Part shown: in pieces, positions 1 through 9,831 of the stretch
Layout of the letters: every line of letters starts with the position of its first letter
Numbering within the stretch: position 1 is the stretch's first letter
Source of the DNA: a virus
Reading direction: 5' to 3' (one strand)
Virus record (IMG/VR): IMGVR_UViG_3300036861_000887
Location: 1 to 61,345 of that record
DNA: 61,345 nt
Program-made: the position numbers and the translations under genes
Notes under the pieces: model-generated
The model's input: the letters and a program-made list of their open reading frames with translations, nothing else
What the model was told of the DNA's origin: nothing
Database searches by the model: none

Positions 1-1900
1 AGAGTTCCCCGACCAGATTCCCCAGCTGGACCGTTTGGAGTTTGGCCACGGGAATATTCGCGGTGGTGGCGGTGAGCACATCCAGCGTCTCGTAGCCGCC
101 CAGGTAGTCGTCAATGACCGCTCCCGTGGTATACACTTTGCGTTTAATGCCCCTTCTGGCAATAAAGCCGCTGCCGACCACGGTATGATACGTCCCTGAG
201 GCGGCCGATTTCTCCCAAAAGTAGCAGTTCGTCAACTCCACGTTCTCATGGCTGGCGCTGACGTCCCCCGAAAAGGACGAATCGTAGAAGTGCAGGGCTC
301 CCGTCCCCGTGCTCTTGATGCACAGACCGGCAGAATCCTTGATGTGCTTCGCCACGAAGAGATTGTGGAAGGTGGTGCTATAGTTCCCGCCGGTGCTCTC
401 AAAATCGAGCGTGCGGCATTTGAGTTCCGGGGTGAACTCATCGGTGTTGGTTCCCTCAATCCGGAGTTGCATCATCTCCAGGTGGCCGTCCTCCATCTTA
501 ATGATGCTGCCTTCATCGGGCATCCCGTCCGCCCGCAGAAACACGTTCCCAAACCGCCATCCGCCGCCCATGCGTTTGATATGAATGATGTGCTCCCGCA
601 AGTGGCCAGTATCCGCGAAGACCTTGGGCGGGCCATTGCGGAAGGTGTCAATGTAGTTGAGGTCGAGCCCGTCCGAATCAATGATCAGGGGATTTTGCAC
701 GCCCAGCATGTGGATGACCCCGAAATTGGTGTCTTCCGTATTGCTGTCATACCCATCCCCGGTATAATCCCCAATCTGCAGCCCAATGTAGAAGCCAAAG
801 ATCCCCAGCCGCTGGAAGATATTATTATTGGCCGTCCCCCCAGCAACGGTGCTATGCCAGAGGATCCCGGTCACCCCTTCAATGAGTGGTTGGGCGCCAT
901 TCGGCGGCACGCCCAGGTTGTAGCACATCAAACTCCCAAACATGCAGCCCTTCACTTGCAGGATTTCCACCGCCACCGCTTCGGGCGGCCCATCATAAAA
1001 AAAGCCACTACAGGGCGTAGGCGCGAAGGTGGTAAACTCCGCATGGGAGAAGCCGTAGGTGCCCGTGGGGAAGACAATCGGCGCCGTATGTCGATACATC
1101 CCTGTCGCGAGCACGCCGTACTTATGGGCCGCCGCATACTCCAAGCAATCGTTGATCGGCCCCGTATCGTCGTTGATCCGGTCTCCCATTGCCCCAAACA
1201 TTTCCGGGCTGATAATCCGGTGGCCCACTGGCGCCCAGCCCGCCGTCAGTTTGATCCAGAGGCCCAAGTCCTCATCGGTCACCTGCCCCAGCGTGGCCAG
1301 GCTGGCCCCAGAGGGCAGCGCGGCACGGGCGCTGCGCGAGACCTGCGCAATGGCGTTCACCGGCGTGCTCGCGCCGTCGACCATCTCAATCAGTTCAATA
1401 CCGTCGTCCTCAGCGTTATACCCGAAGACTTTGCGCCCACCACTTAACAGGGTCAGGCTGTCCGGGGAGGGGAGTTCCAGGTTCCGCAGAGCGTTCTGCG
1501 TCGCAAAGCGGAGCGCAGGAATCCGCGAGAGACGTTCCATCACATGATTCTGGATCTGCAACGCTTGGCGATCCACCATGCGCTCAATGGCGGGCAGGTT
1601 GATATAGCCGGCCGCCGGGAGTTCCGTGGGTTGCTCGATGGCGGGCGCGGTCGAGAGCATGAGCGTTTCGCCCACGGCCGGGATACTGCCTGCCACCATG
1701 GTGACTGTGCCACCGTCGACCGCGTCCACACCCGCCACGGTGTAGTGGGTGGTTTCGGTCAGTGTGGTCATCCCGTCGTCGCTGAACAGGATGACGATAA
1801 GGTCGGCGCTGTCCAGGATGCGGAATGGGAAGGCGAAGATCGAACTCGATCCGTCTCCAGCGTGAAATTTCGGTGGTTGATCGGTTGCGGCAACAGTCAT
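1..1900 (-). CDS. Tail fibre / tailspike, N-terminal part (runs off the left edge)
   Basis: The frame is open from ATG at 1900 to base 1 (633 codons, no stop), so the C-terminus lies outside the window. Residues 1-110 resemble the adaptor domain at the start of T7 gp17-like fibres: FAFPFRILDSADLIVIL, then a TVAG/GGTVTM strand pattern, then LPAAGYINLPAIERMVDR. The rest alternates short hydrophobic strands with Gly/Asn turns, as in beta-helical spikes. Start: GGAGGTGGCCG precedes the ATG, inside the end of the preceding ejection-protein gene. In T7-like phages the fibre follows the internal virion proteins and binds the receptor, which fits here. Fibre versus depolymerase cannot be decided without the C-terminus. 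Confidence 0.8.
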   Translation of the reverse strand, partial: MTVAATDQPPKFHAGDGSSSIFAFPFRILDSADLIVILFSDDGMTTLTETTHYTVAGVDAVDGGTVTMVAGSIPAVGETLMLSTAPAIEQPTELPAAGYINLPAIERMVDRQALQIQNHVMERLSRIPALRFATQNALRNLELPSPDSLTLLSGGRKVFGYNAEDDGIELIEMVDGASTPVNAIAQVSRSARAALPSGASLATLGQVTDEDLGLWIKLTAGWAPVGHRIISPEMFGAMGDRINDDTGPINDCLEYAAAHKYGVLATGMYRHTAPIVFPTGTYGFSHAEFTTFAPTPCSGFFYDGPPEAVAVEILQVKGCMFGSLMCYNLGVPPNGAQPLIEGVTGILWHSTVAGGTANNNIFQRLGIFGFYIGLQIGDYTGDGYDSNTEDTNFGVIHMLGVQNPLIIDSDGLDLNYIDTFRNGPPKVFADTGHLREHIIHIKRMGGGWRFGNVFLRADGMPDEGSIIKMEDGHLEMMQLRIEGTNTDEFTPELKCRTLDFESTGGNYSTTFHNLFVAKHIKDSAGLCIKSTGTGALHFYDSSFSGDVSASHENVELTNCYFWEKSAASGTYHTVVGSGFIARRGIKRKVYTTGAVIDDYLGGYETLDVLTATTANIPVAKLQTVQLGNLVGEL

Positions 1901-4900
1901 CGGCCACCTCCAATACTCAGGGAGCGTAAGGCTTGTTCCAATGCGGGCTCTTGTGGACTGGGCTCGACGGTGCCACGTCGTTGCCCCATAGCAGTCTTGC
2001 GGGCATCCTGCACCCGCTCAAACAGTTCCTGCTGAAACTCAGGACGGCCAGGGGTGACCATGACGCGCCGAGCCAGGTCTTGATACTGATGGGCGAGGGC
2101 GCGAATGCGCAGCGACTGTTCCCCCTCTGGCCCCGGACTCAACTTGCGAAAGGCCGCGTTGTCATACCAGTCGGTGAGCCGATCCACGAAGGTTTTGCCC
2201 CCGAGTTTCAACCCATCCCGAGCCAGCACCTGATACGCATCATACTCGGCATTGGTCATACGGACGTCGTGCTCTAAGGTCCGGGAGGGTTTCGACAAGT
2301 CCAGCCCATTCTCTAGGAGGAGGTGATTCGCGGGCAGTTGCTCCGTCTTGCGGAGGGGGAACGGCATGGCAAACCGATAGGCTCCGTTCACCATCCCCTC
2401 AGCCGCGCCATGTGCATAGAGCACTGGTTGCGCCAGGGTATTGCGCGAGGGCGCCAAGGTCGCGGAGACGCCAGGGGTCACGGCCATCAGCCCTTCCAGG
2501 ACCGTTTCGGCTTCGCGCACTTCCGGGTCAATCGCCCGCGCGAGTTGGCGGAGGAGCGACGGCTCCAGGCCTTGCACGAAGCGCGTCAGGGCCTTCGTGG
2601 GGCCTTTCATGGCGTCCGTGGCGGTATCGCCCCGTCCAGACAGCAGATCGACAACATTCGAGAAGCCCGTCAGAAACGACTTATCTTTATAGGCCTTCAT
2701 AAAGCCTAAGAGTGTGCCTGCCACCGCTTCTTGGTGTTGCCCTTCCGGAGCAGCGCCGCTCGTTTGGGCAAGAATCGCCCCTTGGATGAGGAAGTTGGAG
2801 ACGGGATCCCCACGACTCAGGCCAATCGTCTGGTCTGTGCCGGGAATATGAAGCGCCCAGGGTTGGAAGCCTTCCCCTTTCAGCATGCCTTGCAAGACGG
2901 GATTTTGGGAGCCAGGCCCCGTAATATAGCCTTGGGAAGCCAGATACGCCGTTACGCCCATCATGGCGGCCCCCAACTCCATCTTCGCCATCGTCTCCGC
3001 CGCATCAATACCGCCTCGGCCGAGGGCCGCCCGGACTTCGCGACTAGCCAGCGCAAGCCCAGGGGTGCGCTCAAAGGTATAGCGCAAGATATTGGTAGGG
3101 GTGCGCACAAAGGGGACAATCATCTTGGCGAGGGGATGAGTGTTTGAAAACATTTGAATCCCCGAGGCTCCCTGGCCCAGCCTGGCAAAGGGCACGTCAG
3201 GCGCGGAGAGTTTTTGCTGCATGGTTTGGTAAAAGGCAAAGTCCCGCGCTTTCTCAATGACTTCAACAGGTGGGTCATTGAGAAACTGGGCCATAAAGGC
3301 GGCACGGTCCGCTTCGGGGATAGTCTGCGCCGCGCGGAGCGATTCTTTCCGCAACATCATGCGATAATTGACGCCTTTGAATATCTCATCCACGGCATCC
3401 AACGCTTTCGATGGAGTGCGGATCACAGACCCCAGCAACTCCACTGCCCGCCCCACGGGGGTATTCCTCGCCAAGTTAAACGTCTCGGCGGTCATCGCAG
3501 GCTTATGGAGTTCCGCCACGCGACCGGCCGCACTGCCAAACTGTCCCTCCCCGCGCCACGAGGCTGCCGCCATTTTGAAAGCGTCCATATACCCCTCCAG
3601 CATGCCGTAGAGCATCTGCACCGCTTCCCCAGCCTGGGCATCCTCCCGCATAATCTTGGCATTGGCGACGGTCAGAAGCTGCTCAGGAATCGCCATGAGG
3701 GTGGTGAGCGCATTGCCCGCCAACTGGGACACATGCGTCTGGGGACCACTGAGGAGCCCATTCACATACAGCTCCAGAAAGGCCTGGGTTTTGGTCGGGG
3801 TGGTGGCCTGGTCAATGAAGCGGTTCAGGGCTTGGGGTGTCTTGAGGGATTGCACCATCTCTGCCAGTCGCTCGGCACTGATCCCCTCACTCGACGCGGG
3901 AATACTCATCTTTTTGAGCGCCTGCTGAATGGTCTCGTAATACTCCAGTTCTCCCGTACGACTGGCGCGGAGGATTCCCAAGGTACGCCCCGCTTCGCTC
4001 CGAATCGCGCCAGCCGATTTCTGGATTTCGCCATGGAGCACGAACTGCTTGAGAAAGTCTTGCGTCGCGTCCACATTGCCGCTCTTGACCAGGGTAGCCA
4101 GCCGGTCCAACTCGTGCGCAGAGTCCAGCAGCATCACCTGACTGGCATAGGCGAGGCGGCTATCAATCGCGTGCCCATCCCCCCGCGCCATGAGCCCTTC
4201 GGCGGTGAGTCCCATCTGCTCTGCGAGCTTCTTGGTTTCCTCGAATGATGTGCCCAGGCGGCGGCCCGCCGTAATCTCTGGCTCGAGCGTCTCACTGATG
4301 GCAGAGAGCGTGCGCTTGATATCGTCCGTCGTCACCATTTTGTTGTAGTTGATATCCCGCGCAATCCCCGTCGGGACCTGCCCCGCGTCCTGCATGCCCG
4401 TGCGCATGGCCTGCATTTGCTTGGCCCGCCCCTCAATGGTCTCCGTGTCCATGGCGTGTACGTCGGCCGCGACTTTCCCCGCACGGGCCAAAATGTTCTT
4501 CGCCATGGTACGCGCGGTATCCTGAGCCCCCTGCATGAAGTCGCTGGCGCGTTGACCCAGCGTGCCTTCTAAGGCCTCTCGGCGGACGGCCTGGGTGGCG
4601 GTGGTAATCTCTTCTTCAATGGCCGTAGACGGAAGGCGCTGGGTTAAGCGACGGATCAAGGCTGGGGAGGCGAGTGCCCCGAGTCCTGCGCCAATCAGCG
4701 CGTTTCTAATTCGCTCTCCTGGCGTATCGCCAATCATGCCCCCGGCGACTCCGCCAATACCCGCACGCGCGAGGGCAATGATCACAGCGGCCTGGGTACT
4801 GCCTTCTTCGCCAAGATAGTGCAAGGACTCAGGCGGGGCTTCCCGACGTATTTCGTTGAGGATGTCTTTGAGCGCGTCCTTGCCGCCGGGAATATCGTCT

Positions 4901-6792
4901 GGGGTCGCACCGCGTAACAGCTGTTGTACGCGCGTCATGCCTTCTCCCATCAGCCGATGGGCTTCCTCTTCCGTGACCCCGGTTTCACGAACAAGTCGTT
5001 GCACCGCCATCTGAATCCCTTCCGGCTTGTTGAGGGACGCACCATGCCGTAACGCGAGCTGTGTCGCCAATTCCGGCGCCGCTGGCGTAGCAAAGTGTTC
5101 CGGCATTTGCGTGGTAGGCGCCGCGCGGACAGGCAACGTCGGGCGATAGTCCTGCAACAATTCCTCGGCCCGGCCCAACAAGCGGTCTGCTTCCGGGCGA
5201 CTGACACCAGCCTCGGCCACCAGTTGCCGCGCCATGCGCTCCCGGCCACCCCGTGATCCCAAGAGGTCAGTGTATTGGAGCGCGAGCGCCGTGGCTTCGC
5301 GTAAGCCCTCTTCCTGGGCGAACCGTTCTGGCAGCGGAATCGCCTGGGCTACAGGCGCGGCCGCAGCGGTGGGGGCTTCCGCTGTGGTTCCAGGGGGCAA
5401 CTGTAAGGGGGCCGCCTGGGTGGGACGCGCAATGCGGCCCTGGAAAAACCCTGGCGTCCCAAAGGCGTGCCCATACGTCTCCAGGAGAAGTATCCCCGCT
5501 TCCTGGCGTGAGACATTGGTCAGGGCTTGGAGCTGGGCCACGCTCGCATTAAAGGTCTCTGGCGTGAGTAACGTGCCTTGGTGCTGTTCCACGAGTCCCA
5601 GCGCCAACGCCCCTGGACTTTTGGCCGCCGTCATCACCAGCGTCCGCGCTTCCTCCTCCGGGATGCCATGCCGCGCGGCCACGTTTTGCCATGCCTGCTG
5701 TAACCCGGCCTCCGTCCGGGCCTCCTCTCCCATGCCCAGAATCGTTGCACGGGCAGTCATGGCGGGCGTTTCGGGTGGGGGCGGGACTGGAGGGCCTGCG
5801 CCCAACTGTTTCGGCCGTCCCCAATTGTTGCTATGCGCGGCGCGGATAATCGACACTGCACCAATCGCCCCTTCAATTGCCGCGCGAAAGCCCCCCTCGG
5901 TCACCGTCGTACCCAGGCGTTCCATGAGCCGATGTTTGGCGGTATCTTCCGTGCCAGGCGGCGGCGGTTCAGTCGCCAGAAAGTCTAAGATGGGACCACG
6001 CAGCGACGGCACCAAATCCTTGAGGAGATTCGCAATATTGGGGTTGTCTGGGGAGAAGGCCGAATAACTGGCGGCAAGGCTGGCCAGCCAATCGGCCGTC
6101 TTGGGCGCTGCCCCTGCAATCCCCGCTACGCCCGTGCCGGCATAGTACATCGTAAACGCCGTGAGGAATTGGGACAGGCTCTCCGTCGTATGGCCTACAA
6201 AGCGCGCAGCAGGTGACACGCCAGGCACCTCGAGTGTCCCGATCTTGCCGCTCGATGGCGGAATGGGGAGTTCCAAGGCCTTGGCGGCTGGCCCAAGGAT
6301 GCTCACCGGCTTATCGGTAAACAGGGACGCGAAGTCATCCACCGTCTGCCCCATGCTGGTCAGGGCCTGCTGCATGCCTCGGCTCGCATCCCGGAGTAAG
6401 GGCGATATGACCGGAATTTCGATCCCCAAGGGCTGCATGCCTTGCGCACCCCGCTCCCGCTTCTTGGCCTCTTGCTCTGACTGGATGGTCTCTGCGGGAA
6501 AGGCCAGCCGCTGACGCGCGGCGGCATCCCCGGCCACGGTGCTGGCCGGGGTGGTCGGAGTGGGGGTACTCGGCTCGCCCAGGGTGCCCGGATCCGGAGC
6601 ACCAGGCAACAGGGTGGGTGGGGGCAGCGGGTTGCCGTCGGCGTCGCGTCCCAAGTCCCGCAGCGTCCGCATGAGGAGGAGCGAGCCTGGGCTATTCTCG
6701 TTATAGTACTGGCGGTAGCTATCCGCAATGGTGTTTTGCTGGGGCGGAACAACCGTCAGACCTGGCGTAGGTTGTGTGAGCGGTTCACCCAT
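1897..6792 (-). CDS. Large internal virion (ejection) protein, gp16-like position
   Basis: 1631 residues; last and largest of three consecutive internal-virion-type genes. The N-terminal third is Pro/Ala-rich. Residues of roughly 350-650 contain several imperfect helical repeats of the form GVSRPEADRLL / GVTEEEAHRLM. A Gly/Ala-rich hydrophobic stretch (AGIGGVAGGMIGD) follows. The middle has VNGLLSGPQTHVSQLAGN and DEIFKGVNYRMML, wording I associate with very large podovirus ejection proteins. I saw no convincing lytic transglycosylase or protease motif. Start chosen at MGEPLTQ (GGAGAAG upstream, 4 nt after the previous stop); an upstream in-frame ATG would sit inside the previous gene. Probably ejected into the cell envelope with DNA (family knowledge). 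Confidence 0.75.
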   Translation of the reverse strand: MGEPLTQPTPGLTVVPPQQNTIADSYRQYYNENSPGSLLLMRTLRDLGRDADGNPLPPPTLLPGAPDPGTLGEPSTPTPTTPASTVAGDAAARQRLAFPAETIQSEQEAKKRERGAQGMQPLGIEIPVISPLLRDASRGMQQALTSMGQTVDDFASLFTDKPVSILGPAAKALELPIPPSSGKIGTLEVPGVSPAARFVGHTTESLSQFLTAFTMYYAGTGVAGIAGAAPKTADWLASLAASYSAFSPDNPNIANLLKDLVPSLRGPILDFLATEPPPPGTEDTAKHRLMERLGTTVTEGGFRAAIEGAIGAVSIIRAAHSNNWGRPKQLGAGPPVPPPPETPAMTARATILGMGEEARTEAGLQQAWQNVAARHGIPEEEARTLVMTAAKSPGALALGLVEQHQGTLLTPETFNASVAQLQALTNVSRQEAGILLLETYGHAFGTPGFFQGRIARPTQAAPLQLPPGTTAEAPTAAAAPVAQAIPLPERFAQEEGLREATALALQYTDLLGSRGGRERMARQLVAEAGVSRPEADRLLGRAEELLQDYRPTLPVRAAPTTQMPEHFATPAAPELATQLALRHGASLNKPEGIQMAVQRLVRETGVTEEEAHRLMGEGMTRVQQLLRGATPDDIPGGKDALKDILNEIRREAPPESLHYLGEEGSTQAAVIIALARAGIGGVAGGMIGDTPGERIRNALIGAGLGALASPALIRRLTQRLPSTAIEEEITTATQAVRREALEGTLGQRASDFMQGAQDTARTMAKNILARAGKVAADVHAMDTETIEGRAKQMQAMRTGMQDAGQVPTGIARDINYNKMVTTDDIKRTLSAISETLEPEITAGRRLGTSFEETKKLAEQMGLTAEGLMARGDGHAIDSRLAYASQVMLLDSAHELDRLATLVKSGNVDATQDFLKQFVLHGEIQKSAGAIRSEAGRTLGILRASRTGELEYYETIQQALKKMSIPASSEGISAERLAEMVQSLKTPQALNRFIDQATTPTKTQAFLELYVNGLLSGPQTHVSQLAGNALTTLMAIPEQLLTVANAKIMREDAQAGEAVQMLYGMLEGYMDAFKMAAASWRGEGQFGSAAGRVAELHKPAMTAETFNLARNTPVGRAVELLGSVIRTPSKALDAVDEIFKGVNYRMMLRKESLRAAQTIPEADRAAFMAQFLNDPPVEVIEKARDFAFYQTMQQKLSAPDVPFARLGQGASGIQMFSNTHPLAKMIVPFVRTPTNILRYTFERTPGLALASREVRAALGRGGIDAAETMAKMELGAAMMGVTAYLASQGYITGPGSQNPVLQGMLKGEGFQPWALHIPGTDQTIGLSRGDPVSNFLIQGAILAQTSGAAPEGQHQEAVAGTLLGFMKAYKDKSFLTGFSNVVDLLSGRGDTATDAMKGPTKALTRFVQGLEPSLLRQLARAIDPEVREAETVLEGLMAVTPGVSATLAPSRNTLAQPVLYAHGAAEGMVNGAYRFAMPFPLRKTEQLPANHLLLENGLDLSKPSRTLEHDVRMTNAEYDAYQVLARDGLKLGGKTFVDRLTDWYDNAAFRKLSPGPEGEQSLRIRALAHQYQDLARRVMVTPGRPEFQQELFERVQDARKTAMGQRRGTVEPSPQEPALEQALRSLSIGGGR

Positions 6793-6796
6793 GGTT

Positions 6797-8536
6797 TTAT
6801 TTCTTCTCCGCTTTATTCTTCGCGTCCTCGGCCGCCTTGCGGTCCTCTTTGGCTTTCTGGACTTGATACTTGGACCACGCCTCAAGGATCAACAGATCAC
6901 TCTCCGCCTGACTCTTACTGACCTTCTTCTGTTGGTAGGCATTGACCACCGCCTCCGGCGTCTCAAAGCCTGCCCGTGGTCGCGGCGGCTCAATCCCCTG
7001 TGCGCTAAACCGCGTGCCAAGTTCCCGTGCGACTCCTTCCCATTGCTGCCGGAACTGGGTAGTATTCAGCCCGTCCGCGCCGCTCATCTCACTGGCTTGC
7101 CGGAAGAGTTCGAGTTGCGCGAGGCCCAGATTCTCCTTCCGGCGCTTGGCCACTTGCTGCAGATCAGCCACCCCTGAGCTTTCCAGGGCGATAATGTCGG
7201 AGGCAGGCCCAAGGATGGTGTCATTGAGAAATTGCGTGGCCTGCTTAAACTCCGCCGTGTTACTCACATGGTCCGCCCGCTGGCGCTGGCGCACATGGGT
7301 GAGCGCCTCAATCTGATGCGTGAGGTCTAGGCCAGGGACCGCCAGGACATCTTCTGGCGTCATCTGCAGCGTTGAGCCGTACAGCTTGGGCAAAATAGCC
7401 TGCATGGCTTCTTGCCCCTTGAGCATTGCCGCTTGCCGGGATTCCATGCGGGCCTCGCGCGCTTCGGACCGCGCCGCGCGCGCATCCGCTTTCGCCTCTT
7501 GCTGTTCCCCATTGACCCGGCTCTCCAGGTAGCGCTTCCGGGCCTCCAGGGCATGCTCGGGGATATTCTGGGTGTTCTGGAGGGCGATCAGCCGTTGCCG
7601 GGTGGCTTGCAATTGGGGAATACTCGCGTTGGGATCCATCATTTCATTGTCCAGGCTCCGTAACGCGACTTCGTTATTCCGGAGCGCGTCCCGCTCGCGT
7701 TGCTGTTCCGCTGCTTCCTGCCGTCGCACATGGCTATCTAGCGTCTGCCCGGCTTCGGCAATCAGCCGATCAATTTTCACCCCGCCAATTTCTAGGATGC
7801 CCTTGGCGGCCTCTGCCCGAAGATCATCCAGCTTTTGCTGGGGGTCGAGTTGGATATCCCGTCGCACGGCACCCGACACCACATCATTGGTAATCTTTTT
7901 GACGAGCCCAGCAGTTTCGTCCGGCCCCAGGAGTAGCGCCGTCTTAAAGTCCTGTTGGATGCCCAGTAATGCCTGCTGGTGATACTGCCTCTCCGTCTCA
8001 TCCGTGGCGTTGATAATGCCCTGCGTATGGGTATCGACGGACTGGAGGAGCACCGTCTTGCGCTGCGCGTCCTGCTGCTTCATGCGCTCATCGCGGGCAC
8101 GCGGGAGCAACACATTCAGATACTGCATGCTCTTCATGCGAAAGGCTTGTGAGGCGCCAGGGGAGAGCCGTTGCCCCATTGTGGCAATGATATCCTTCGA
8201 CTGCTGCTCCAGGTCTTCGGGTAAGGTACGCGGATCCCCAGACTGCCGTAGCGTGTCATAAGCCGCCTGAATCTTCGACTGCCCGGCCAGCGCCTGCTCT
8301 TCCCCGTCCAGCACGTCCTGGGCATGCTTCCGCCGTTCTTCAATCGCCCGCCCTTGCAGGTACAGCTCCGCCCCTTGCTGCACCCCCTGCCCCACGGTGG
8401 CAATGCCCGCGCCAATGGCCCCCGCCGCCCGCGTGTCGTACTGCGGAGGGGCAATGACGGGCACGTCGACCACACTACGCGGTTCGCGCGCCACATTCAG
8501 ACTCGGGTCTACCAAGGGAATATTGAGCCTGGGCAT
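6797..8536 (-). CDS. Internal virion protein, gp15-like position
   Basis: 579 residues, strongly helical and charged. Early residues contain AAGAIGAGIATVGQGVQQGA, typical of the N-terminus of podovirus internal core proteins. A long coiled-coil-rich region follows (EAKADARAARSEAREARMES), then a Lys/Glu-rich tail. It sits between the gp14-like and gp16-like genes with 3-4 nt spacing, so the three are co-translated. The role, forming the ejectosome that carries DNA across the envelope, is inferred from position and composition; I recognise no catalytic motif. Confidence 0.72.
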   Translation of the reverse strand: MPRLNIPLVDPSLNVAREPRSVVDVPVIAPPQYDTRAAGAIGAGIATVGQGVQQGAELYLQGRAIEERRKHAQDVLDGEEQALAGQSKIQAAYDTLRQSGDPRTLPEDLEQQSKDIIATMGQRLSPGASQAFRMKSMQYLNVLLPRARDERMKQQDAQRKTVLLQSVDTHTQGIINATDETERQYHQQALLGIQQDFKTALLLGPDETAGLVKKITNDVVSGAVRRDIQLDPQQKLDDLRAEAAKGILEIGGVKIDRLIAEAGQTLDSHVRRQEAAEQQRERDALRNNEVALRSLDNEMMDPNASIPQLQATRQRLIALQNTQNIPEHALEARKRYLESRVNGEQQEAKADARAARSEAREARMESRQAAMLKGQEAMQAILPKLYGSTLQMTPEDVLAVPGLDLTHQIEALTHVRQRQRADHVSNTAEFKQATQFLNDTILGPASDIIALESSGVADLQQVAKRRKENLGLAQLELFRQASEMSGADGLNTTQFRQQWEGVARELGTRFSAQGIEPPRPRAGFETPEAVVNAYQQKKVSKSQAESDLLILEAWSKYQVQKAKEDRKAAEDAKNKAEKK

Positions 8537-8539
8537 CGC

Positions 8540-9217
8540 TTATCCTATGTCGCCATAGCCACCACGGCCATAACCATAGCCACCTTTGCCATACTGGTAG
8601 GTCTTATAGGCTTGTCCCGCCCCTTGGGCCACCTGGCCACCGACTTGCAGCAGCCCACCCGTAAACGCCTGATCCGCCTGGCTCGCACTGATGCCGGCCT
8701 GCATGCTGCCCAGCCGGAAGCGCTCACTCCCACCATACCGAATGACTGAGGCCCCGAACTCCCGCTGGCTGGCTTCGTCCAGCAGGGCCTTCTGCCGCCC
8801 TTGCGATTCCGTGCGCGAGGCCAGTAAGCCCAGCTCGGTCTGCCGCAACGTCTCGTGCAGGGCAAACAACGGGCTCCCTTCCATGAGAAGCCCTGCCGCC
8901 GCCGTATCCGCGCGCATCTGCCCCACGAGCCGCTGTTGCTGCTCGCGCTGCTGGCGTTCCCGGAGCTTCTGGTAGTCGGCTTCCCGGCTGGCCTCTTGCC
9001 TGGCGATGTCCGCGTTGCGTTCCTCCTGCAAGGCCTCCAGATTGGCCGCTGCCTGCTGCTGTTCCGCCGTGGCACGCTGCAATTGCTCATTCTTCTTGGC
9101 GGCCGCATTCGAAGCGAGGACGGAATAGGTCGTGCCCGCCGCCGCCACCGCCACGCCAACGATGCCGATAATGGCCGCAGCCCCTAACCCGTAAGCACTT
9201 GTTTCCGCGCACTCCAT
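8540..9217 (-). CDS. Internal virion protein, gp14-like position
   Basis: 225 residues. One hydrophobic segment near the N-terminus (LGAAAIIGIVGVAVAAAG) is followed by an Ala/Gln/Glu-rich coiled coil, then RADTAAAGLLMEGSP and QREFGASVIRYGG, and ends in a Gly/Tyr-rich tail. This build (one membrane helix, coiled coil, Gly-rich end) is usual for gp14-type ejection proteins. Start ATG at 9217 is chosen because AAGGAG lies six bases upstream; the ATG at 9223 touches the SD and upstream in-frame codons overlap the GNAT gene. Confidence 0.75.
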   Translation of the reverse strand: MECAETSAYGLGAAAIIGIVGVAVAAAGTTYSVLASNAAAKKNEQLQRATAEQQQAAANLEALQEERNADIARQEASREADYQKLRERQQREQQQRLVGQMRADTAAAGLLMEGSPLFALHETLRQTELGLLASRTESQGRQKALLDEASQREFGASVIRYGGSERFRLGSMQAGISASQADQAFTGGLLQVGGQVAQGAGQAYKTYQYGKGGYGYGRGGYGDIG

Positions 9218-9233
9218 AGCCATCTCCTTGGCA

Positions 9234-9707
9234 TTAAGGGTTGCGAAGCCAAAACCAAGAAATGAAAGTCTCCCCCCGAGGCCCATAGCAAGGCTTCCGG
9301 CATTCCAGCGTAAACCCCAGGTGCTCCACCACCCGGTGCGCGTCAGGGTCATACTCCAGCGTCAAGGTTTCGACGCGCAGCAACTCTGGGTAATCGTCCT
9401 GCATATCGCGCCACTGGTCGGTGAGCACCTTCCACAGCATGTACCGATGCGCAGGCGCGGTCGCACTAAAAAAGCTCCATAGTACCGCGAGGCCAGGCCA
9501 AGGCAAAATTAACCCGAAACACACCACGGGCACCTCATTCGCCAACAACGTCCGGGCGGGAGCAGGCTTACTTCTCCCCAGGTCGTAGAGATCCGTGCCG
9601 GCCCAGAAGACCCGTTCCCGGTCCCGTAATGGCAGCAGGAGGAGGTCATCGGCCGCAAAGTCCCGTAAGGTATAGGTGGCGCTGGGTGCGGCACGTGTGA
9701 TGAACAT
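9234..9707 (-). CDS. GNAT-like N-acetyltransferase-fold protein, gp13-like position
   Basis: 157 residues. The pattern TLRDFAADD ... VPVVCFGLILPW ... TLTLEYDPDAHRVVEHLGF ... is that of the GNAT-fold proteins many podoviruses carry between tail nozzle and internal virion protein genes (T7 gp13 slot). The VEHLGFT segment matches the usual C-terminal GNAT hairpin. The acetyl-CoA P-loop is not obvious, so it may be a structural or assembly factor rather than an active enzyme. GAGAGGATAACAC precedes the ATG. Confidence 0.65.
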   Translation of the reverse strand: MFITRAAPSATYTLRDFAADDLLLLPLRDRERVFWAGTDLYDLGRSKPAPARTLLANEVPVVCFGLILPWPGLAVLWSFFSATAPAHRYMLWKVLTDQWRDMQDDYPELLRVETLTLEYDPDAHRVVEHLGFTLECRKPCYGPRGETFISWFWLRNP

Positions 9708-9831
9708 GTGTTATCCTCTCCCTGGGGCGGTGGACACTGGCACCCTGGGGGCAACGTCTATAGCCCGACGTCGCGCCAGGAGAGGGCAGTATGCGGGTGG
9801 TATCCTCTCAACCGCTCCGCTGCGCATCTTG

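Noticed and set aside
248-1447. Plus-strand 399-codon frame
   Set aside because: Antisense to the tail-fibre frame, with no SD and Arg/His-rich composition typical of a high-GC shadow.
3154-4248. Plus-strand 364-codon frame
   Set aside because: Antisense to the gp16-like gene, whose protein has recognisable segments; composition is shadow-like.
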